In this document: positions 1-10,789 of the stretch, piece by piece
How the letters are laid out: every line of letters starts with the position of its first letter
How positions within the stretch are numbered: position 1 is the stretch's first letter
Assembly (NCBI GenBank): GCA_030847615.1
Contig: JAUMIR010000004.1
Coordinates: 273,009,501 to 273,073,500, forward strand
From: Gambelia wislizenii
Taxonomy: Eukaryota > Chordata > Lepidosauria > Squamata > Crotaphytidae
Direction of reading: 5' to 3'
Length of the DNA stretch: 64,000 bases
Position numbers and translations under genes: made by a program
The notes under the pieces: generated by a model
The model's database searches: none
What the model was told of the DNA's origin: nothing
Seen by the model: the letters and a program-made list of their open reading frames with translations, nothing else

Positions 1-899
1 ATTCAGACTCACTGTAGCTGTTGCTGTGGCATTAATCCCAAAAAACGTTCCCTGACTTTTTTAGTTGATTTCATCCCCTGGACAACCACATTATATAAAC
101 AAACTTCTGTTCTATTCCCACCGATGGAGAATTGATCCATACCTATGCTGATGCCAGAGGGCCTCATTTGAGAGGCTGCCAAAAGTACAAAACGGTGTCA
201 AAACATCTCTTAAGGGTTGAATGACAGCACAACTCATGCTACAAAATGTAAGTACAAAGGTTTGTTACAAAAACACACCAGAATTTTACTAACAGACACT
301 CCTGGGTTTTGCTTTTTGTCCATGGTTCAGTTTTTCATTCATTTTCCTGCTAACAATGGAAACTGTTACCTGTGGAAACCAAAAGTTATTTTATTGTTCA
401 TGCTTAAAAATAAAACACCTAGTCCTTAAAAGATCATTCTTTCTTATATTCATCATATTAATTTACTTTTATTTTGTTTATTAAAATATGTATTTCCTGC
501 CCTATAGCCAAGGATCTTAGGGCTGTGGACAATAAAATAAATTTAAACTTTTAAATGTTACGAAATGTTTAATTTCAAAATAGTAAGAATTTAAATTTGA
601 AATAGTAAGAATAGTTTAAAGAGACTAAAAACATATTAAACAATTTTGCAAGTTCAAACAAGATACTACAATACCAGCTGAAACAGTTTAAGACGATTTA
701 AAACCATGCAAGCATACTTGAAGGGTTTCGTAAAAAGCTGTGCTTTTCTTTGGCATATGAATCTCTCTTTCTCTCTCTGTCCCACTCTCTCTCAGTCTGG
801 TAGTGGGCAGTGTAATCCTAACTGTTGTGACTTCAGATGTTTTGAATTAGACACTAGCTTCTGCCAGCAGAACTTTCAACTGCCAGCGGCTCTCAGAGG
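1..899. other. No gene seen; decayed repeat tail
   Basis: AT-rich DNA. A reversed LINE/SINE-like tail (TATTTCCTGCCCTATAGCC, then ACAATAAAATAAA) lies near 488-540. The frames at 217-429 and 706-942 have no recognisable domain. Confidence 0.5.
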
Positions 900-1275
900 T
901 TTGCTAGTAAAGCAGTCTACAGACAGCTTATCTGCTGGCTAAGATCAGCTGCTGGAAGAACCAAAGGGGGGCAGAGAAAATGGATGGAGCAAGGGAGGAG
1001 CTGAGTTATGGCTCTTCCCCAATTCCCCCCCTTTGCCCCCAAGGTAAGGTTGCTCCTTCTCTGAGTGTGCAAGAGCAGTTGGAACATGCCTGGGTGTAGC
1101 ACCACAGCCAATCAGTGGTTGGAAGAAAGAAATTGCACTTGGGAGCACCGTAGCTGCTATTGCACATCCTGTGCAAGAGACAGTATATAAGAAGGTACTG
1201 GACATCTCTGCATAATAAGCCCCCAAAGTACATACAACACCATAACTGGGAGTGACACCAGTACTCATCACTTAC
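900..1275 (+). promoter_or_regulatory. CCAAT/TATA promoter-like block, possible LTR remnant
   Basis: A GC-rich stretch is followed by a CCAAT box in GCCAATCAG (1107-1115) and, about 75 bases on, by TATATAA (1184-1190). This spacing and order are typical of a pol II core promoter or of the U3 region of an LTR. I cannot define TG...CA ends or a target duplication, and no gag-pol remnant lies beside it. The short reverse-strand frames across it look like chance frames. A solo LTR, an ordinary promoter or a coincidence are all possible. Confidence 0.25.
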
Positions 1276-2049
1276 AGGATTCTAACTATAATCAAAGCAT
1301 CACAATAGATCCAGAAGTCAGATAAAATAATAAACATCAGATATATAGATTATATACTAACTTTGCTATGGAAATGTGAGTGGTAAAATATCCAAAGCAT
1401 ACTACCTTGATTAAGGGCTTTTGGCTGATATTCTGCACTGTTCCATATGTATGTATACACCAGTTAATCAAGCAGATATACTATAAATGCATCCTCCTGC
1501 TAATATTGCACATATTACTGGTGCCAAGAAGCTAAAATCTGCATTTAAAGATTAGAACTAACACAAAATTTAGAAACATGGCAAGAGACTGGGTGAGCTA
1601 TAATGAACAACTGTGAAGTCTCTAGTATCAATTACATTGTGCAGATTTCCATCACTGAAGCATATGGTTCATTTGTATGAAATGTTTTCAGGAGGCTATT
1701 TAAACAAATCTGCTTATATCTGTTTGAGTGACTCACTGTGGCCGTGTTGTTATGCATATTACAGTTCGTGAATCCTTGTGCCTAATACATGGCTTGCTTC
1801 TTTTTTGTTTAACTTTGCTTTTGTAATTATAACCTATTTTCATGATTAATGAGCAAAGGAAAGTAGAAGTACAGTAAATCATATAAGGCCAACATATTTA
1901 GCAGTTAAGAATGTAATCTCCATCTGTACAGAGAGGATTAGAGTGTTATTTCCATTGTGTTCCCTATGCAGCTCTCCATTTCTTTTCCATTGAAGACTGT
2001 AACTGAAGAAGCTACCAAACCAGTGGAAATGTGACTGGTATTCTGGTAT

Positions 2050-2765
2050 GTGGTTTAGGCAGGATCAATCAAATGCACAAATATAGGATGGGTGACACCT
2101 GGCTTGACAAAAGTAAATGTGAAAAGGATCTAGGGTCTTAGAAGAGCACAAACTAAACATGAATAGTGTGATGCAATAGTCGAAAAGCCAATGCATTTCT
2201 AGGCTGCATCAGCAATAGTATAGTGTTTAGATCAAGGAAAGCAGTAGTACCACTCTTATTCTGCTTTGGTCAGAACTCACTTCATCAGGTGCTGTGTCCA
2301 GTTCTGGGCACCACCATTCAAGAAGGATATTATCAAGCTGGAATGTGCACAGAGAAGAGCAACCAAGATGATCAAAGTTCTGGAAGCCATTCTCTATGAG
2401 GAATGGCTTAGAAAGCTGGGTATGTTTAGCTTGGAGAAGATATACCTTTACTTACCTAAAGGTATGTCATGTAGAAGATGCAGCAAATTTGTTTTTTGCT
2501 GCTCCAGAGACTAGGACATTAATCAGTGGATTAAAATTAGAAGAAAGAGGTCTCACCTAAACTTTAGGAAGAATGTCTTGATTGTAAGAACCGTTGAACA
2601 GTAGAATAGACTATCGCAGAGGGTGATTGACTTCCTTCTTTGAAGGTCTTTAAGCAGAGGTTGGCTAGGCATCTTTCAAGAGTGCTTTACTTGTGTACTC
2701 CTGCATGGCAAGGTGTTGGACTAGATGGTCATTGTGGTCCTTCCAACTCTATGATTATATGCATC
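2050..2765 (+). mobile_element. CR1 LINE, 5'-truncated 3' end (decayed)
   Basis: The plus strand carries the degraded C-terminal part of CR1 ORF2. The frame at 2266-2514 keeps the recognisable CR1 stretch QFWAPPFKKDI, followed by QRRATKM and the EEWLRKLGMFSLEK region. Upstream, 2059-2260 aligns by eye with the same part of the better CR1 at 25.3-27.1 kb, with frame breaks. The copy ends with the CR1-type end near CCAACTCTATGATTATA at about 2758. It is non-functional and clearly older than the 25-27 kb copy. Confidence 0.8.
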
Positions 2766-2803
2766 TATTTTTCACCTATTTTTACAAATAATGTCATGTA
2801 CAC

Positions 2804-3037
2804 ATCCAGCTTGGTATAGTCGCTTGAGTGTTGAATTAGGACTCTGGGAGACCAGAGTTCAAATTACCACTCAATCATGGAATCCCACTGGGTAACCTTG
2901 AGCAAGTCACACTGTTTTAGCCTTTGAGGAAGGCAATGGCAAACCTCCTCTGAACAAATCTTAATAAGAAAACCCCATGGTAAGTTCACCTTAGGGTCAC
3001 CATGAGTCAAAAAAGATTTAAAGGCACACAACAGCAC
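2804..3037 (+). mobile_element. Sauria-type tRNA-derived SINE
   Basis: It has a tRNA-like head (TGGTATAGTCGCTTGAGTGTTG) with a B-box-like GAGTTCAAATTACC, then the conserved body CCACTGGGTAACCTTGAGCA. The tail has AACCTCCTCTGAACAAATCTT and ends in TTAGGGTCACCATGAGTCAA and an AAC-rich terminus. The tail matches the BovB 3' end seen at 59.2 kb in this window. This is the Sauria SINE architecture known from squamates, mobilised by BovB. Confidence 0.85.
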
Positions 3038-3104
3038 TGTATAAAATGTATTGCTTAGAGTAACTGTAACTGTGGAAATCTATTCAAAGACATCTCTGTA
3101 TTAG

Positions 3105-3235
3105 TCTGAATCAGTATGCAAAGGGATCTTGTAGCACCTTTGAGACTAACAGAAAAAGAAGCTGGTAGCATAAGCTTTTGTACACTTAGGTCTACTTTTT
3201 AAGATGCATCAGATGCTAAAAAATCCCTTTGCTTG
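3105..3235 (-). mobile_element. Penelope-like element 3' tail fragment
   Basis: The segment with TAGCATAAGCTTTTGTA and CATCAGATGC matches the end of the longer element at 20.7-21.8 kb, in the same orientation. Only the terminal non-coding part is present. The family assignment depends on that longer copy, which keeps a GIY-YIG-like frame. Confidence 0.5.
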
Positions 3236-4025
3236 TGGAAAATAATTTATCTTTCCAGAAGTCCCATTATGCTCAATGGTACTTACTTCCTATTGGCTAT
3301 GTAGAATTTCATACATAGTATGCTCTTGTGTGTGTACCTTTGCATTCTTAATATGCATTTCTTAATTCCAAACATTAATAACTGTGTGAATTATAGTATT
3401 GTTTGTAATGCTGGGGTGAAGAAATATGTGTGATGATGCTATACATATGAAGTCTATGTACATCCCCTCACTGTCATTGTCCAAATTAATCTCATAAAGG
3501 GAAAATGAATCTAGCAGCACAATTCTATGCACGTTTACTCAGAGGTAATCCTTATAAAGTTCTGTACTTTCATACTTTATATTTTCAGTCTGTCAATTTT
3601 ATATGTTTCCATTCATAAGTCTGACAAATCTCCTTTCCATATTATTTTGTAATGAACGTTTAGGTTTTTATATTAATTTTATGTTAAAATATGTAATTTA
3701 GATTACCTTTATCACCTAATTAACATTTTATATGCATTTATGATGCCTTCTTGAAGTTGGAAAATGCATCATTGAGAGTGTGGGTACAAACCACAGTGCA
3801 AATCGGGCCAGTTCACTTCCAAATGCAGAACAAAGACTTTGCACTTCCCTCCTCTCAGGTAAAGGATGGTAGTCTAAATCTCCCAAATGTGAAGAAATAA
3901 TAATGAAGGAGTTGCAAGGAAGAACAAAAAAAGGCAATGCTATTATGGTGCATAGCTATACTTTCTCATTCATAGGTCAAAGCAAAAGAAGCCCCATACT
4001 GCACAGTAGACCAAGTTCACATATA

Positions 4026-4966
4026 CAAGGTCTGTCTATTAAATAACGAGGCTGTGTTTCTACCTTTCAGACAAATCAGGGAGAACTGATTGTGAATGCT
4101 TGAGTCATTTGAACCTGCATGACAAACATCAACACTTTCAGCCATTCAGTTAATTGTCAGTCATTGTTTAAAGCAGCTGTGTTGTCTGTCGTGTGCCAGA
4201 AAAATGCTAAGTTTAAAAGTTGAGCAACATGACATTCTGCAGCAACTTGAGGCAGACCCAAACCTTTTTCAAAAAATCATCACTTGTAATGAAACCTGGA
4301 TCTTCCAGTGTGATCCTGAGACAAAAAGAAAGTTAATGCAATGGAAAACACCATCAACACCAAGAATAAAAAAAGCATGTCAAAGTAAGTCCACATTCAA
4401 AGTCATGCTCATTGGGTTGTGGGTTTTTGTTTTGTTTTGTTTTTTACATCAAGGGCGTAATTTTGGCAGAACGGATTCCAGAAGGCAGAACAGTGAACCA
4501 GCATTATTATAAGGAAGTTTTGACAAGGCTGAGAGAAAGAGTCAGGGAAAAAAAAAAGGCCAGAACTGTAGGAAAATAGTTTCATTCTTCATCAAGACAA
4601 TGTGCCTGCTCATACAGCACTTTCTATGAAGCAGTTTTTGGCTGATAAACACATTACTGCACTTGAACATTCTCCATATTCACCAGATTTAGCACCATGA
4701 GACTTTTTCCTTTTCCCTAAAGTGAAATCAGTGCTTAAAGGAACACGCTTTGAGTCAATTGATGAAATAAAGAAGAAAATAGCAGATATGTTGAAACAGC
4801 TGAAAGAAACTGGTCTGCTCCACTCCTTCAACCAGTGGAAAACAAGACTGCATTGGTGTGTGAGTTTGAAGGTGGGGTATGTTGAAGAGGACAAGCTTTA
4901 GAATTGTAATACATATAAATAAAGGTGGGTTATTTATCAGTCTCGCTATTTAAAAGACAGACCTTG
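4026..4966 (+). mobile_element. Mariner (Tc1/mariner) element, internally deleted, with both TIRs
   Basis: Inverted ends CAAGGTCTGTCTATTAAATA (4026) and its complement ending CAGACCTTG (4966) are each flanked by TA, as expected for mariner. At 941 bp it is shorter than the usual 1.3 kb. The loss is at the transposase N-terminus, where the helix-turn-helix DNA-binding region is not found between the left TIR and 4204. The interior holds a broken DD34D transposase. Confidence 0.9.
4204..4900 (+). pseudogene. Mariner transposase remnant (DD34D)
   Basis: The open start (4204-4512) covers the middle of a mariner transposase. CNETWIF stands where the first catalytic Asp normally lies, so that residue reads as Asn here. 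After a frameshift near 4430-4480 the frame continues through NQHYYKEVL and HQDNVPAHTA (second Asp, codon 4596-4598) to SPDLAP-stop-DFF (third Asp, codon 4701-4703). The two Asp codons are 35 codons apart, giving the mariner D34D spacing. A TGA at 4698-4700 replaces the residue before the last Asp. The first ~60-100 residues are missing, so it cannot encode an active enzyme. Confidence 0.88.
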
Positions 4967-5389
4967 TATTTCACATAGAAGAAACAGAGGGAAATCTAAT
5001 TACAGGAACTGAATATGGTGTGGAAAACCAATTACATGTGACAGGAACTGCTGTTCAAGACACTGGAAATGATACCATGTGCCACCCATTTGCCCCCACC
5101 ACCCAACCCATCATTAATGTGCTGCAAATTTTAGAAACCAATACACTACTTTCAGGACAAGATAACTCTGGGCCCGTTGTTGATGTACAAAATTAAAATT
5201 TCATGACTTTTATTTATTTATGTGGGATATGTCATTCAACAAACTGCCAAGACCACATGGCAATGGGTTTTTTTTTTAAAAAAAAATCATGCTGAACTGA
5301 TAAAAGACAGTTAAAGGGATTTCACTAGTAGCAAAATTACATTAAGATTGGGGTGAGATAAGCTACGATGAAGACAATACTCTAGACTC

Positions 5390-5745
5390 CTACCTGACCA
5401 GGAATTTGGAGATTATTTAGTTTGAAATTTGGTGCTGAGGGGTAGGTCTATAGATACCATGGACTGCCAAAAAGTCAAATGAGTCCTAGAGCAAATCAGG
5501 TTTGGCCTTTCACTAGCCAAAATGACTAAACTGAGGCTATCATACCTGGGACATATCATGAGACAAAATGACTCACTGGAAAAAAAGATAATGTTTGGAA
5601 AAGTGGGAGGCAGTAGGCAAAGAAGAAGCAACATTATGGACTTTATGAGATGCTGCAAATATGGTGTCATAGGGATGCCTAATGATCATGAAAGGAAACA
5701 CATACCAGACAATGTCGTTCTTTCGCAATCATGCAAAATCTAAAA
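5390..5745 (+). mobile_element. BovB/RTE LINE C-terminal fragment
   Basis: The frame at 5522-5743 reads KLRLSYLGHIMRQNDSLEKK and FGKVGGSR, the conserved C-terminal region of BovB-type RTE ORF2. Upstream bases in other frames give IPWTAKKSNES, matching the same region of the minus-strand BovB at 59.5 kb (PWTAKG). Several frameshifts are needed. The normal BovB 3' end is missing here. Confidence 0.7.
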
Positions 5746-6420
5746 CCCATTCCTTTTTATTGATGCCCCAAGCCTTCAATTGATCTCCCATGGCACTTTG
5801 TTGCCAGCATTGCCGGCATTTGAATCCTCACGCCATTGTACTCACGTGAATACAGTGTCAATGGGCAAACACTTCCGGGTGAGATCATGACAGCCTGGTA
5901 GGGGACACTCTTTTAATGAACCCCCCCTTGTACGTGGGACTTTTAAAGTGTGTTTCTGTGCTTGTGTCTATGTTTAGTGTGTTTATTCAACTTTAATTTT
6001 TAAATTTTCTGTACTAGCATCTTCTGATGAGAATTGGTGATATCTCAACCCCTGAAGTAAAATGGAGCTCCGTTTGTGCTCTGTTACTGCCAAGGAAGCC
6101 TCATTGATGCTGCTGGTGGTAGGTCTGGTGGGTGGGGGGTTCTTTTGCTGGAATAAACCATTTTAAAATATGCCAACAGAAGAACATTAATGAAGGGTGG
6201 TCTGATAAAGTCCTATAGGTAGATTGATTCAATCAAGGAAGACTTTGAGTTTGCATAACCTGAACAGGGTGGTAAATGACTGGGAACCTTAGAGATCCTC
6301 ATTAAGGAGGTTGCCATAAGTCAAAGCCTACTTGATGTCAAATAACAACCAGACCAGTGATCATCCTGGAATTGGAGCAGGGACATGTGGAACAAGCACC
6401 TATTCTGAAGATGTGAAGTA

Positions 6421-6646
6421 CAGTCAGACCCCCATATCCATGGAACCAATATCCACACTTTAAGTTATCCATGGGACACAAAATAGGGACATATACCATA
6501 GAGTCATCTTCTAGGTCCTCCAACACAACTCTATGGTATGTTTTTACCAGAAGTGCAGTATTTTAATAAGGTTCACCGTTTCCGTGGTTTCTGATATCTG
6601 TGGTAAGTCCAGGAACCAAACCACCACAGATACAGGGGTCTGACTG
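6421..6646. mobile_element. Pogo/Tigger-type MITE with TA duplications
   Basis: It begins CAGTCAGACCCCCATATCC after TA (6419-6420) and ends GGGGTCTGACTG before TA (6647-6648). The 226 bp interior is non-coding. Related TA-flanked elements with the cue 'atccatgg/atccacag' occur at 43.4, 48.3 and 57.6 kb. The short frames overlapping it are chance frames. Confidence 0.85.
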
Positions 6647-7610
6647 TAATTCAAAACTGAAAACTGGCATTTTGACTTTAGCCAGGAAGCATACTGGATG
6701 GACAGCACAACAATCTCTACCATATACAGTGGGAGCACATGCATAAAAGTATCATAGAAACTACATGTATATAAATGTATACTTTCAGAATGTCTACATT
6801 TTTTGATCAAACAAGACTGCTTTGCATCCTGAAACTGAAAGCCCTGACAGAAAATGAAATGGAAAAAAGCATGCACCATAGTGTGAAAAAGTATATATTA
6901 CTGTTGCTTGACTGTGTTGCTTAAGTGTAGGTGGCAGGCAGAAAAACAATAGATAGTGAAGTGGGCAGAAAGAGAGGTGGAAAGAAGAAACAATAACAGA
7001 GCTTTGATATAAGGAAAGTGAATTATGCATCACTAATTACTTAATGCTGAGCTCAAATTATACAACTCACTTCCATCATTACAACTGAAATGTAAATGAT
7101 AATTTCATAATATGGCAAAAAGCAGAATAAAAATAGATATTCTTGAAATATATGTTTTTGCTAGTAATAGCATCTTTCATTATTTTAGAATCTTAGTCTT
7201 TAAATACAAGTTCTTTTCTCCAGAATATTGCTGCTTTTTCTCATCGTGCACTGAAGCCATAAGCCTGTGAGTGTGCGTGAAAGAGCAATCTGTTTCCATG
7301 GAAATGAAGGGGATGGCACAATTGTAGCACTGTGACTTCATGACAGGATCAAGTTGGAAGAGATGTTATTCAAGAGAGATACAGCAACCTTCCCACTTTT
7401 AGGCAGGCGTTTGGATAAGGGGAAAACTCATAGTTCTTACATTACACATGTAGATGCAGGTTCACATCCATAGATGTGTGTCTATGTACAGCACTTTGAA
7501 GGGATTTCTAAAAGATACAGCAGGGATAACAGTTTTGCCTAAAATACCAGTTTCACTATTGTTTTACAAGTACCTGGAACATTTACTAGCCATCCTTTAT
7601 CTGTGTCAAT

Positions 7611-7693
7611 CTCTCTCTCCGGCTTTTCTTCACAAATGAAGATTCAGGAAGGACTTATCCCGCGCTTTCTGCAAGCACGCTGATGACTAAAAA
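7611..7693 (-). mobile_element. Zinc-finger-tailed LINE, terminal 3' fragment
   Basis: About 80 bases match the extreme 3' end of the LINE copies at 31.3, 34.6 and 52.9 kb. It keeps the small stem CTTC-ATTTGTG-GAAG-type hairpin and a (GAGA)n tail on the minus strand. No coding part remains. Confidence 0.7.
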
Positions 7694-8499
7694 AGAATCT
7701 GGAGTAGCAAACACCTGAGGCGAAGCACAAAAATCAGTGTGTATAGAGCTATTGTACTGTCTGTTCTACTGTGTCAATACAGATGGACTAATACACTAAT
7801 TAATTAGTTAAGATGATCATCTGAAAGGGAGCTAAGCAGTAATCTTTCAGACATTCTAGATGTTGTCTTCTGGCAATAGACTCACTGAAACAGTTACATA
7901 TTCTTTGTTTAACGCCTGTCACAGAGTGACTGCCATGACACCTTTCATACCTGAATCTATGTTCCCTTCAGGTGACCCTCAGCAACAGCAAAGTCATGTT
8001 ATCCCAAGCCAAGAGGTTTTTTTAAAAAAGCTTAGAAGTTATTAACAGTAGTAAGGGCAGAGCTTGGAAAAGCTCCAAGATTACTAAAGCTGACATGGCC
8101 ACTAACCATTCTAGTGAGAGAATTCCAGTAGCTTTAGTCAAAAAGGAAACTTTTCTAGCTGTGAGTTGGGTATTGTGAATTTTATTTTTGTGTAAATTTT
8201 CTACACAAGTTTGTATCCAAATTCAATAGAAATAAAAATACAAGTATTAAAAATAATTTGGGAAGCCAATAAGTGGTAGTAAAAAAAGTTAAACTCAACA
8301 TAAATGAAAGTCATTAAATGCCTACATGTTTTTTTTTTTTAAAAAAAAACCCTTTAGTCTAACCACTGAAAGAAAATTAACCTACTGGGTCTAATATTAT
8401 AGGGCAGAGGCTGTTTCATCAACTAGAAGGCCCTGTTCCTTTAGTCCACCAAAACTGGCAAAATTAAAAGTGATGAGTTGTAGAATATTTTTTTAATAT

Positions 8500-9185
8500 A
8501 GAATCATAGAATCATAGAGTTGAAAGAGTCCACGAGGGCCATCCAGTCCAACCCCTTGCCTTGCAGGAATACACTATCAAAGCATTCCTGACAGATGGCC
8601 ATCTAGCCTCTGTTTAAAAACCTCCAAAGAAGGAGACTCCACCACACTCTGAGATAGTGTATTCCACTGTTCTTACTAATGCTTAGGTGTAATAGCTTTT
8701 CATGTGGTTTGAGTCCATTGCTCTGTGTCCTAGTCTCTGGAGCAGCAGAAAACAAGCTTTCTCCCTCTTCAATATGACATCCTTTCAAGTATTTAAACAT
8801 GGCAACATATCACTTCTTAACTTTCTCTTCTCCAGGCTAAACATGCCGAGCTCCCTAAGCCACTCCTCATAGGGCATGGTTCCAGAGTGTTCACCATTTT
8901 GGTCACCCTTCTCTGGACAGGTTCCAGCTTGTCAATATCCTTCTTGAATTGTGGTGTCCAGAACTGGACACAGTATTCCAGGTCAGGCCTGACCAAAGCA
9001 GAATAGAGAGGGACTATTACTTCCCTTGATCTAGACACTATATTCCTATTGCTGCAACCCAGAATTGCATTGGCTTTTTTAACTGCTGCATCATACTGTT
9101 CACCTATGTTCAGCTTGTGGTCTACCGAGACTCCTAGATCCTTTTTTGCATGCACTGCTATCAAGCTGGGTGTCGCCCATCCTAT
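8500..9185 (-). mobile_element. CR1 LINE 3' part, interrupted by a TIR element
   Basis: The minus-strand frame 8817-9272 has KKDLGVSVDHKLN, KKANAILGC and LVRPDLEYCVQFW, the C-terminal part of CR1 ORF2. A second frame at 8603-8800 carries FKYLKGCHIEEGE. The 3' end has the CR1 octamer repeat (ATCATAGA twice at 8502-8519). Similarity stops at CCCATCCTAT (9176-9185), where the element at 9186 begins. The 25-27 kb CR1 continues past the same point, so this copy was split or truncated there. Confidence 0.85.
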
Positions 9186-9797
9186 GGACTTTATCAGACA
9201 GGGACAAAAAAGGTGTTTCTGTCTCACTATATTCTGCCCCGCCCCTCTCCCATCCCGGCACAATAACCCCACATTTCAGATATACTTTTTTTGTGTGACC
9301 GCCCCCTCCCCTCGGCAGTCCAGAAGTGGATGGACCTCAAACAGAGCCCCACTGACTTCCTGGTTTGAGTTCCCGGCTGTTCTTGTGAGAGAACAAGCAT
9401 GTGGGAAATTCAAAAATAAAAAGGATATAAAGTTTTTTAAAAGTGACACCAAGCACAAAAACACAGTTTTAAAAAATCCAAGCAACCTGGAGAGGGTACA
9501 AAAAAGGTATCACTTACCTGGATGTCCCAAGCGCACCCGGAGGTGTTTGACATGGACCTCCCACTGTGGCTGGCATCGCACCAGCATAACGGAGCACCTT
9601 TTCACTTGCCTATCATTCTGTTACAGAAACAGAACAACAGGTCAATTCACAGCTTAAGCAGTGAATAAAAAGGAGTGTAGGAGGAAAGGAAGGGGTACTG
9701 GAACATAACGACACAGGGATAACGTTGTCTGAAAGGGAAGCCCTTTCGTGATCTCCTGTTGTCCCTGTAATGGATTCATTTGGTCATCTAACAATTT
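9186..9797. mobile_element. 0.6 kb TIR element, GGACTTTATCAGAC family, copy A
   Basis: It starts GGACTTTATCAGACAGGGAC and shares a colinear interior with copies at 32989-33601 and 54726-55343: CACAATAACCC, a TTTGAGTTCCC/GAAATTC block, GGTACAAAAAAGG, CTTACCTGGATGTC, CCAGCATAAC and GATCTCCTG. The right end is taken as TCATCTAACAATTTC, by analogy with copy C; it is approximate. The frame 9049-9657 spans CR1 and this element and is not a gene. Copy C has a TAA duplication, pointing to a PIF/Harbinger-like source. Confidence 0.7.
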
Positions 9798-9799
9798 CA

Positions 9800-10789
9800 A
9801 GATTGGTACAAGGTCAAAGGTATTTTTCCCCACACGCAGTCCAGATCCATAAACATCATAACTGCTCCACCTGACAAACATCATTATCAACAACTGCAAC
9901 AACAACCAAACAAAAACACAACTCTTAGTTCTGTGATTATTGTCATGTCTAGTTTAACCTCCTATCTGCAATGGAGATGACCCAGAGAGCAACATTCATA
10001 AAACCACTCTTAAAGCTGAAGGTGTCCTTGAGGTCACCAGGTCCCATAGTGTTAAAGGCTCCCAAGATTAATATGAAGACATTGACAACTGAACCCAGGC
10101 ACAAATATGTAACCAAAATAGCTGACACAAATTAGAACTGTGTATTGTGATTGTCAGTTGTACTATGCTAGATTTCAGTGCATGGAATTTGTTATCACTG
10201 TTGGCACTGAATCTCCAACTACAGTTCTGATCTGATTTAGGGACTGAAAACTGCTTGGTCATCTTGGTGAATGAGGCTGAGGACATATGGCCTTGTTGAT
10301 CTCCTTAGATCTCTCAGCAGCATTGAGTGCCACTGGTCATTGTATCCTTCTTGCCATTATAAGACATGGACACACTATTTTCCAGTGGGGACTTAGAAGG
10401 TTTTCCTAGGAGGGTGCTGCTCTTCTCTATCACCTTTGGTCTGCAGAACAACACAACATTCTGGATCTCATCCTTTTTTGCATCTCCATGAAACACAAAT
10501 AGGAATGTATAAACATATAGGCCTGTCCAAGATCAGGATCAATCAAGGTTCCTGCCCTTATGGAACGAGCTCCATGTAACCCCACTTCAAAGTTATAGTG
10601 AAACACATCAAAGGAAGGGGGGAAGGCCAGTGCATACACAGCATCTAGGGGGTAGGGCTCATACATGCATTCTTGATATCTCCTACATGCTGTTAAATTC
10701 TAAAATTTAGAACTTATAGATACAGAACATTTGAATATGGCTTTTGATATATGTGGACTAACTTTGGAAGAATAAATATCCTATCTTGA
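9800..10789. other. No gene seen
   Basis: Four short minus-strand frames (60-83 codons) have no recognised domain. The region looks like old repeat-derived or unique sequence. Confidence 0.4.

Noticed and set aside
2804..2880. Possible tRNA gene
   Set aside because: Only the A/B-box head of a SINE is present; there is no complete cloverleaf and the SINE body follows.
9049..9657. 202-codon plus-strand frame
   Set aside because: It crosses the junction between antisense CR1 and a TIR element, so it cannot be an ancestral gene.
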